DNA from: a virus
Reading direction: 5' to 3' (one strand)
Virus record (IMG/VR): IMGVR_UViG_3300021335_002050
Span: 1-30,797 of that record
DNA length: 30,797 bases
Made by a program: the position numbers and the translations under genes. The notes below the pieces were generated by a model, which was not told the DNA's origin, made no database searches, and saw nothing but the letters and a program-made list of their open reading frames with translations. How positions within the stretch are numbered: position 1 is the stretch's first letter; each line of letters opens with the position of its first letter. This document shows positions 26,826-30,797 of this stretch, one piece after another.

Positions 26826-26899
26826 GGGAACGTAGCTCAATTGGTTAGAGCATCAAGCTTATATCTTGAAGGTCGCAGGTTCGATTCCTGCCGTTCCTA
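26826..26899 (+). tRNA. tRNA-Ile (anticodon UAU)
   Basis: 74 nt: acceptor GGGAACG/CGTTCCT, anticodon stem TCAAG/CTTGA with loop CTTATAT, T arm GCAGG-TTCGATT-CCTGC. Anticodon UAU reads AUA directly, without needing lysidine modification of a CAU anticodon. AUA is frequent in the phage genes here. Confidence 0.92.
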
Positions 26900-27248
26900 C
26901 AAATGAAGGAAACCCTACCGCGCTGATCACGCACGGGGGGGTATGACTGAATGTGTTCCTATGATTAGGGGAATAAAGTACACATGTTAATAGGTAGCTC
27001 GACTTACAGCAAGCGCTGTAGGGGGTGAAAACCCAGTGTGGGCCTATTAGGGTGTGGTTGTGTGATAGTGGAACTAAATTCTACTAAGCGATATTGTGAA
27101 CTTCAATTGGGGTTAGCAGCCATGAAGTGAAATGATTAATGGGATGCGGGTTTAACACTCCTCTTGTGCCATTATGAGTTACCAATACAACCGCCTGCTT
27201 GTCGCGCTTAAAGGCTTGAATAACCTTTTACCCATTCCTTCATTTATT
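26900..27248 (+). ncRNA. candidate structured RNA inside the tRNA cluster
   Basis: 349 bases with no convincing gene and many perfect helices: ATGTGT/ACACAT (26951-26956 with 26980-26985); TAATAGG/CCTATTA (26988-26994 with 27043-27049) enclosing CTTACAGC/GCTGTAGG (27003-27022); TAGTGGAA/TTCTACTA (27066-27086); ACTTCA/TGAAGT (27100-27128); TAATGG/CCATTA (27137-27174). GC content is higher than in surrounding coding DNA. A frame from 27174 runs on into two tRNAs, so it is not a gene. It could be one or more stable RNAs of the kind seen in other phage tRNA clusters (T4 RNAs C and D; the GOLLD and ROOL RNAs). Family not identified. Confidence 0.55.
26988..27049 (+). ncRNA. tRNA-like degenerate element
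   Basis: A perfect 7-bp closing stem TAATAGG/CCTATTA, followed directly by TAGCTC, the same bases found at positions 8-13 of the real tRNAs nearby. The expected D-stem partner GAGC and a canonical T arm are missing; instead an 8-bp hairpin (27003-27022) and a short GGG/CCC hairpin fill the 62 nt. It could be a decayed tRNA or a tRNA mimic. Confidence 0.4.
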
Positions 27249-27321
27249 GATCCCATAGCTCAGCTGGTAGAGCATCTCACTTTTAATGAGAGGGTCGTCG
27301 GTTCAAGCCCGACTGGGATCA
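27249..27321 (+). tRNA. tRNA-Lys (anticodon UUU)
   Basis: 73 nt: acceptor GATCCCA/TGGGATC, anticodon stem TCTCA/TGAGA with loop CTTTTAA, T arm GTCGG-TTCAAGC-CCGAC. It reads AAA, heavily used in this phage. Confidence 0.95.
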
Positions 27322-27341
27322 CAGCGTGTGAGGCGAATGCA

Positions 27342-27418
27342 GCCACTATAGCTCAGTTGGCTAGAGCAGCTGATTTGTAATCAGCAGGTCACGGGTTCGA
27401 ATCCTGTTAGTGGCTCCA
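27342..27418 (+). tRNA. tRNA-Thr (anticodon UGU)
   Basis: Acceptor GCCACTA/TAGTGGC, anticodon loop TTTGTAA, T arm ACGGG-TTCGAAT-CCTGT. It reads ACA. The body ends with T at 27415 and is followed by CCA (27416-27418), so this is the only tRNA in the cluster with an encoded CCA. Confidence 0.94.
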
Positions 27419-27660
27419 ATTTCCCCCCTGCCAGGGGGAAAGGGGTAAAAGTGTGAACGGATATGGCAGTATCTCTAGTAGTCGATGTCTCTGGGTTCGA
27501 TTCCCAGTTGGCTTGTTGGTCAAAGAGGGGAACAGACATCACCCCATAATAACCCTTAGTCTAATATGGGAGACTAGGTTTTCTATAACCCAGAATATAG
27601 AATCTCAGTGGTCCGACGAGATACCAGACGGACAAGTCCTCAGCGCTGGCTGGGGCAATT
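27419..27660 (+). ncRNA. second candidate structured RNA, with an isolated T-arm
   Basis: 242 bases between tRNA-Thr and tRNA-Val, with no gene. Helices in order: TTTCCCCC/GGGGGAAA (27420-27441); GATGTCT/AGACATC (27484-27490 with 27534-27540) enclosing a perfect T-arm CTGGG-TTCGATT-CCCAG (27491-27507); CTTAGTCT/AGACTAGG (27555-27578); TTCTATA/TATAGAA (27581-27602); GTCCG/CGGAC (27611-27633); CCTCAGC/GCTGGGG (27638-27655). No 5' half of a tRNA fits the T-arm. A frame at 27453 covers it but runs into tRNA-Val. Probably a stable RNA or a tRNA relic merged in one. Confidence 0.55.
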
Positions 27661-27734
27661 GGGAGATTAGCTCAGTTGGTTAGAGCATTCGGTTTACATC
27701 CGAAAGGTCATTGGTTCGAATCCAGTATCTCCTA
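27661..27734 (+). tRNA. tRNA-Val (anticodon UAC)
   Basis: 74 nt: acceptor GGGAGAT/ATCTCCT, anticodon stem TTCGG/CCGAA with loop TTTACAT, T arm ending before ATCTCCT. It reads GUA. Confidence 0.94.
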
Positions 27735-27749
27735 CTAATATTTATAAAA

Positions 27750-27965
27750 ATGAAACAGTTAAGTTATTTATTAGGGTTGTTTATTGTCCTTGGGTTATCA
27801 AGTTGTTCTCCTTATTATTACAACAGCACAAACAGATCAGCTGTGTTTACTCAAGACGGACAATTCTCCCATATGAGGCATAGTGGGGTAGGTAATTCCC
27901 ATAAAAATGGAATTCGAACTAAATATACTAGAACCCCTCGTAAAAAATGTCAAAGGGATTGGTAA
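27750..27965 (+). CDS. small lipoprotein
   Basis: 71 residues from the ATG at 27750. A signal peptide MKQLSYLLGLFIVLGLSSC has a lipobox LSSC with the lipidated Cys at 19. The mature part (CSPYYYNSTNRSAVFTQ...) is polar and ends basic (RTPRKKCQRDW). An earlier ATG in the same frame at 27711 lies within tRNA-Val and is not a start. It would sit in the inner or outer membrane of the host. Roles known for small phage lipoproteins include outer spanins and superinfection exclusion; no choice is possible from sequence. Preceded by TAATATTTAT 4 nt before the ATG. Confidence 0.75.
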   Translation: MKQLSYLLGLFIVLGLSSCSPYYYNSTNRSAVFTQDGQFSHMRHSGVGNSHKNGIRTKYTRTPRKKCQRDW

Positions 27966-28171
27966 TGAAAGTAGGAGATATTATAAATTTCTTTCTATTT
28001 GGCGAGGAGGTCCAAGGAGAGGTTCTTAACATCAATACTAAAGAGAAAACAGTTAGATTACTACATGAAGGGTATAATTATCCTGAAGTACAAACATTTA
28101 GAAAATTACCAAAAAAGAAATCGGATATACCACCATGGTATATTTTAACAAACCAAAACAAAAAACGATGA
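27965..28171 (+). CDS. small beta-rich hypothetical protein
   Basis: 68 residues from the ATG overlapping the upstream stop (TAATG); an ATG at 27947 would add six residues. MKVGDIINFFLFGEEVQGEVLNINTKEKTVRLLHEG has the look of an SH3-like or KOW-like barrel, then a basic tail. Unknown function. Coupled to the second lipoprotein by ATGA. Confidence 0.6.
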   Translation: MKVGDIINFFLFGEEVQGEVLNINTKEKTVRLLHEGYNYPEVQTFRKLPKKKSDIPPWYILTNQNKKR

Positions 28172-28377
28172 AACAACTATTTTTTATTGGAGCAATTATT
28201 GCTCTTGCCTCTTGTGGAGGAACTGAAACTAATACCCCAATTGTACCAACAGGTGATAGCCTCCAAGGGGACACTACAGGAGTAAACACTCCTTTTAACA
28301 CAGACTCAATTGAGACTGTAGGTGAATTGCTCGATAGCCTTGCTGCTGTTGAGCCTTATGCTAAAATGACTCACTAA
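28168..28377 (+). CDS. small lipoprotein
   Basis: 69 residues from the ATG at 28168 overlapping the upstream stop. Signal MKQLFFIGAIIALASC with lipobox LASC and Cys at 16. The mature part starts CGGTETNTPIVPTGDSLQ and is acidic and Thr/Pro-rich, unlike the basic tail of the lipoprotein at 27750. Two lipoprotein genes flanking one small gene suggest an envelope-directed trio (lysis or exclusion). A longer frame from 28135 is not needed. Confidence 0.75.
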   Translation: MKQLFFIGAIIALASCGGTETNTPIVPTGDSLQGDTTGVNTPFNTDSIETVGELLDSLAAVEPYAKMTH

Positions 28378-28386
28378 GAGTCATAT

Positions 28387-28466
28387 GCCTAAGTGGTGGA
28401 ATTGGTATACACGCTAGTCTTAGGAACTAGTGCTCCGGCTTGTGGGTTCGAGTCCCACCTTAGGTA
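28387..28466 (+). tRNA. tRNA-Leu (anticodon UAG)
   Basis: 80 nt: acceptor GCCTAAG/CTTAGGT, anticodon stem CTAGT/ACTAG with loop CTTAGGA, short variable arm, T arm GTGGG-TTCGAGT-CCCAC. It reads CUA, a rare Leu codon in many hosts. It starts 10 bases after the lipoprotein gene. Confidence 0.93.
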
Positions 28467-28485
28467 CAACTAAATAAGTTATAAA

Positions 28486-28698
28486 ATGAAAATGTTTGAA
28501 CAAGTTCGAGTCCCAGACTCACGTAAGGGTAATGATTATATTGTTACTGCTGAAATTAACCAAGTAGCATATGACGATAAGGAGGGTCCTTATTACTTTG
28601 TACAAAAAGCAGAGTCTGGTAAAGGTCGTAGAATTAAAAAGGCGGATTTTAAGAAGGGTAAGTTTTATCATCATTCTGAAGTCATGATTCTGTCATAA
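28486..28698 (+). CDS. small hypothetical protein
   Basis: 70 residues (a second ATG at 28492 would remove two). DSRKGNDYIVTAEINQVAYDDKEGPYYFVQKAESGKGRRIKKADFKKG suggests a small beta-barrel nucleic-acid or carbohydrate-binding domain, but it is not recognised. The stop overlaps the next ATG (TAATG). Confidence 0.6.
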   Translation: MKMFEQVRVPDSRKGNDYIVTAEINQVAYDDKEGPYYFVQKAESGKGRRIKKADFKKGKFYHHSEVMILS

Positions 28699-28877
28699 TG
28701 AAATTGTGGTTTATCCCGGGGACATTCGTATCTTTACCCGTGATGAAAAAGCGGAAAAACATTAATACTAGTGTGCCTGAGGGTAAGTATTTCCGCCAAC
28801 CCTCTAATAAGGTACATAGTGATAAAACTAAGTACACTCGTAAAAACAAACATAAAAATGGGAATGACAGTTTCTGA
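28698..28877 (+). CDS. tiny basic protein
   Basis: 59 residues from the TAATG-coupled ATG; an ATG at 28743 would give 44. Basic throughout the end (KVHSDKTKYTRKNKHKNGN), similar in composition to the tail of the lipoprotein at 27750. Not recognised. Confidence 0.5.
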   Translation: MKLWFIPGTFVSLPVMKKRKNINTSVPEGKYFRQPSNKVHSDKTKYTRKNKHKNGNDSF

Positions 28878-29088
28878 TTGCTACGCGAATGCACGTGAAG
28901 CACTAAAACAAGGTGATAAAGACCGAGCACGTGATCTAGCTGACTTTGGTATTACCCAAATAGCAAGTGCACGCAGTGAAGGTATAAACACCGATGATCT
29001 TATTGATGATGTAAAGGTTGGTTTATGGCTTGAACGTTTCTGGTACTTTTTGGAAAACAATAACTTGATGCTTGATGGAGAAGAATAA
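28858..29088 (+). CDS. small hypothetical protein
   Basis: 76 residues from the ATG at 28858. It is helical: SDCYANAREALKQGDKDRARDLADFGITQIASARSEG looks like a single TPR-like helical pair; then LWLERFWYFLENNNL. Overlaps both neighbours. Function unknown. Confidence 0.58.
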   Translation: MGMTVSDCYANAREALKQGDKDRARDLADFGITQIASARSEGINTDDLIDDVKVGLWLERFWYFLENNNLMLDGEE

Positions 29089-29275
29089 AATTTACAAAGA
29101 AGCACAATATATCCTAAATCATCTTGATGAACTGGATAGGAAGTATACATTTGAAATTGTTGAAGAAGTCTGGACCCACCTCCAACAAATAAGGTTCACA
29201 GCAGAAGAAATCCAACGCAAATCCAAGAACTATGTACATCGACCTGAAGCGCCGGGAGAAAGAGATCGACCGTAA
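29072..29275 (+). CDS. small hypothetical protein
   Basis: 67 residues, helical (KEAQYILNHLDELDRKYTFEIVEEVWTHLQQI). Not recognised. The last 44 bases overlap the next frame, which is long for coupling, so one of the two starts may lie further in. Confidence 0.5.
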   Translation: MMEKNKIYKEAQYILNHLDELDRKYTFEIVEEVWTHLQQIRFTAEEIQRKSKNYVHRPEAPGERDRP

Positions 29276-29474
29276 AATATTAGAAGAACGTAAACGCCCC
29301 TTTTATGTAATAGATGAATATGCAAGGGTGTTTGCTGGGTTGAGGAGAGGGTACCCATATTTTAGTGAAGATATAAATGAAGCAAAACCAATTTACAACA
29401 ATGAACAATTTGGAGCTATCCGAAGAGGAAGTACTTACGGTATCGAAAGAGTTTCGGCCAAGGATCTATTGTGA
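29232..29474 (+). CDS. small hypothetical protein
   Basis: 80 residues: MYIDLKRREKEIDRKILEERKRPFYVIDEYARVFAGLRRGYPYFSED. Charged N-terminal helix then aromatic part. Overlaps the HAD gene by up to 98 bases if the latter starts at 29377; using the ATG at 29401 reduces this to 74. Function unknown. Confidence 0.45.
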   Translation: MYIDLKRREKEIDRKILEERKRPFYVIDEYARVFAGLRRGYPYFSEDINEAKPIYNNEQFGAIRRGSTYGIERVSAKDLL

Positions 29475-29928
29475 TATGGATGGAGTGCTTACTGACTTTG
29501 ATAAGCAGTTTAGCGAAATCCACCCTTGGGGTCCCAAAAAGTTTACTGAAAAAAATGGTAAAGATGAGTTCTGGGAACTTATTGATGGTAGAGGAGTAGG
29601 ATTTTGGGTAGGAATGGATTGGATGGAGGATGGTAAGGAATTGTTTAAGTTTATTACTGAAAACTTCTATGTTGAGTTACTTTCTTCCCCATCTCGTAGT
29701 GAACACTCACGTTTAGGTAAACGTTTGTGGGTTAGAAATCATAAGTTGGGAGTTAAGTTGAATTTGGCTTATTCCCATAACAAGCAAAAGTATGCTGCCC
29801 CTTCTCATATTTTGATTGATGATCGAAAAGATAACATTGAGCAGTGGGAATCCAAAGGAGGAATTGGTATATTACATACATCGGCAAAAGAAACGATTGA
29901 ATGTCTGAAAAAAAAGGCCATACTGTAA
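29401..29928 (+). CDS. HAD-superfamily 5'-nucleotidase-like protein
   Basis: 175 residues from the ATG at 29401 (an upstream ATG at 29377 adds 8). YCDMDGVLTDF near the N-terminus is HAD motif I, with the nucleophile Asp and acid/base Asp (DxD). HILIDDRKDNIEQW near the C-terminus is motif IV binding Mg2+. ELLSSPSRS fits motif II. The pattern resembles the 5'(3')-deoxyribonucleotidase branch, so it probably dephosphorylates nucleotides. Start uncertain, function at family level fairly sure. Confidence 0.8.
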   Translation: MNNLELSEEEVLTVSKEFRPRIYCDMDGVLTDFDKQFSEIHPWGPKKFTEKNGKDEFWELIDGRGVGFWVGMDWMEDGKELFKFITENFYVELLSSPSRSEHSRLGKRLWVRNHKLGVKLNLAYSHNKQKYAAPSHILIDDRKDNIEQWESKGGIGILHTSAKETIECLKKKAIL

Positions 29929-30233
29929 AGATTAAGTTTCCCTTCCCTGAACATTTATGTTGTGAAGTATTTTCACCTACACTAGATAGATGGCATAGGG
30001 TTACTCCAAATGAATTTAGAAGTTATGTAGGTAAACGCCGAATACTTCATTTAGAAGGAAATCTTAGAGAAAACGCCGATATTAAGGGTGTTTATAAAGA
30101 ATATGATGGACCTGTTTACTTGTATGGTTCGAACAAAAAAATAAATACGTCAAATAGAGAGGTTGGAAAATTAGCCTTTCTTAACGATATTGATCCACGT
30201 GAATACAAAAAAAGAAAAGGAAATGCACTTTGA
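29901..30233 (+). CDS. hypothetical protein
   Basis: 110 residues, overlapping the HAD gene by 28 bases. Beta-rich (VKIKFPFPEHLCCEVFSPTLDRWHRVTPNEFRSYVGKRRILHLEG) with a basic tail. Unrecognised. Confidence 0.58.
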   Translation: MSEKKGHTVKIKFPFPEHLCCEVFSPTLDRWHRVTPNEFRSYVGKRRILHLEGNLRENADIKGVYKEYDGPVYLYGSNKKINTSNREVGKLAFLNDIDPREYKKRKGNAL

Positions 30234-30399
30234 TCCTAAAACAGATGCTCTTCGTGAGCAAATCAAAAAAGAAGGTATTAACCCCGAAATGATCGATGAC
30301 TCGTATGGAGATGAGTTTGAAGATTTTGTTGATATTATTTCCGAAAGGGAACTTAATGACAATTGGGATGAGTACGGAGATGATTCATACGAGTATTAA
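30223..30399 (+). CDS. tiny acidic protein
   Basis: 58 residues from the ATG at 30223, which overlaps the previous stop by 11 bases; an ATG at 30190 would add 11. Strongly acidic (DSYGDEFEDFVDIISERELNDNWDEYGDDSYEY). Could be a DNA mimic or inhibitor by charge only; no specific sign of it. Confidence 0.5.
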   Translation: MHFDPKTDALREQIKKEGINPEMIDDSYGDEFEDFVDIISERELNDNWDEYGDDSYEY

Positions 30400-30448
30400 T
30401 TAAGCAAGCTTTTAACCACATACCCCAATCCCTTAATCCGTATATACA

Positions 30449-30622
30449 ATGGGATATTTAGAATACATATTACTTGGTGTTTGCTTTGGATTCCTAATGG
30501 AGTACTTTGGGAAATATCTGGATATGACTTTTAATTTTTGGGAAAGGTTAGCTATGTGGTTATTTTGGCCTTTTTGGTTATTTGCTGTTATTTATGTTTT
30601 TTTGAGAGAATTATTTAAGTAA
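30449..30622 (+). CDS. small two-helix membrane protein
   Basis: 57 residues. Two hydrophobic segments: YLEYILLGVCFGFLMEYF (3-20) and LAMWLFWPFWLFAVIYVFL (34-52), separated by a short polar loop. Probably an inner-membrane protein; holin-like size and shape but no other evidence of lysis function. It is absent from longer-frame lists because of its size, but codon use fits the neighbours. Confidence 0.5.
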   Translation: MGYLEYILLGVCFGFLMEYFGKYLDMTFNFWERLAMWLFWPFWLFAVIYVFLRELFK

Positions 30623-30628
30623 GATTGC

Positions 30629-30683
30629 GTCATATTGAAGTCATCTGCGGATTTGGGGTCCGCAACCCGATTTCGTATATTTC
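30629..30683 (+). promoter_or_regulatory. promoter P4 with upstream GTCAT boxes
   Basis: TTTG at 30652-30655, exactly 20 bp, TATATTTC at 30676-30683. GTCAT at 30629 and 30640 (11 bp apart) lie 47 and 36 bases before the -7 box, the same distances as in P3. The inverted repeat TGCGGA-N7-TCCGCA (30646-30664) overlaps the -33 box. TCCGCAA, 6 bp, TTCGTATATT matches the P2 and P3 layout. It should drive the gene beginning at 30715. Confidence 0.7.
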
Positions 30684-30714
30684 GGGTGTTGAGAAACAAC
30701 GAGAAAAAAAACAA

Positions 30715-30797
30715 ATGAGCATGATTCAAGCAGTTAAAAACGCCCAAGAGCGACTTGCCCAACAGTTGGAGGCAGGTAATCCCCAGGAAGCACACAT
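30715..30797 (+). CDS. hypothetical protein, 3' partial
   Basis: The first 27 residues of a gene cut by the window end: MSMIQAVKNAQERLAQQLEAG. A helical start, unrecognised. It begins 31 bases after the -7 box of P4, a normal leader length, and follows an A-rich stretch typical of Bacteroidota starts. Confidence 0.5.
   Translation, partial: MSMIQAVKNAQERLAQQLEAGNPQEAH

Noticed and set aside
27174-27380. 68-residue frame between structured RNA and tRNAs
   Set aside because: It runs through tRNA-Lys and most of tRNA-Thr, so it is a by-product of RNA genes.
26900-27660. RNase P RNA or tmRNA
   Set aside because: None of the conserved P4/CR elements of RNase P, and no paired tmRNA ends or tag frame, could be found; the T-arm at 27491 lacks a matching 5' acceptor strand.
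27453-27683. 76-residue frame before tRNA-Val
   Set aside because: It covers the hairpin-rich block and enters tRNA-Val; composition is unlike the phage proteins nearby.
30441-30448. TATATACA preceded by CCG, similar to the phage -7 box
   Set aside because: No TTTG-like box 20 bp upstream (CACA there), and the ATG of the 57-residue membrane protein follows at once, leaving no room for a start site.

Overview
The window reads as part of the genome of a large, AT-rich tailed phage of the T4 superfamily. The evidence is a T4-type replication set all on the + strand: the C-terminal part of a family B DNA polymerase (gp43 type), sliding clamp (gp45), clamp loader large and small subunits (gp44, gp62). 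The host is probably a member of the Bacteroidota (inference). Four sites match the Bacteroidota primary-sigma promoter layout (TTTG or a near match, exactly 20 bp, then TATATT), starts rarely have a Shine-Dalgarno, and there are two small lipoproteins with clear lipoboxes. No integrase, transposase, IS element or CRISPR array is visible. Every supported gene is on the + strand, mostly with ATGA or TAATG overlaps, so transcription runs in long operons.

Region 1 (1-8583) is replication and chaperones. It holds a DNA polymerase split into two reading frames between catalytic motifs B and C, the sliding clamp, an Hsp20 small heat-shock protein, a complete GroES-GroEL pair, the clamp loader, a MazG-like small protein, a Cas4/RecB-like PD-(D/E)XK nuclease with four cysteines, and a ribbon-helix-helix protein.

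Region 2 (8596-23274) is a 14.7 kb surface-glycan cluster. It has two GT4-type and several GT-A-type glycosyltransferases, three fucosyltransferase-like enzymes (GT11, GT11-like, GT10-like), three FkbM-type methyltransferases, a GDP-mannose 3,5-epimerase homologue, a nucleotide-sugar 6-dehydrogenase, a CDP-paratose 2-epimerase-like SDR and an ammonia-dependent NAD synthetase. Together they could make an activated sugar such as GDP-L-galactose and a uronic acid, and build and methylate a glycan on the virion, phage DNA or host surface.

Region 3 (23286-26575) is a run of small, mostly unrecognised phage genes, including a degenerate HNH/HTH protein, a SWIM zinc-finger protein and three tiny lysine-rich proteins. 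Region 4 (26582-28466) is a tRNA cluster: Leu-UAA, Arg-UCU, Ile-UAU, Lys-UUU, Thr-UGU, Val-UAC and Leu-UAG. Two non-coding stretches inside it (26900-27248 and 27419-27660) are dense in perfect hairpins and look like undescribed structured RNAs. Two lipoprotein genes lie between the last two tRNAs. Region 5 (28486-30797) is small genes, a HAD-type nucleotidase and a two-helix membrane protein, ending in a promoter and the start of a further gene.

The most novel-looking items are the structured RNAs in the tRNA cluster, a conserved ~53-bp promoter element present twice (26348-26400 and 30629-30681), the split polymerase, the full phage chaperonin system, and the GDP-mannose epimerase plus fucosyltransferase pairing.
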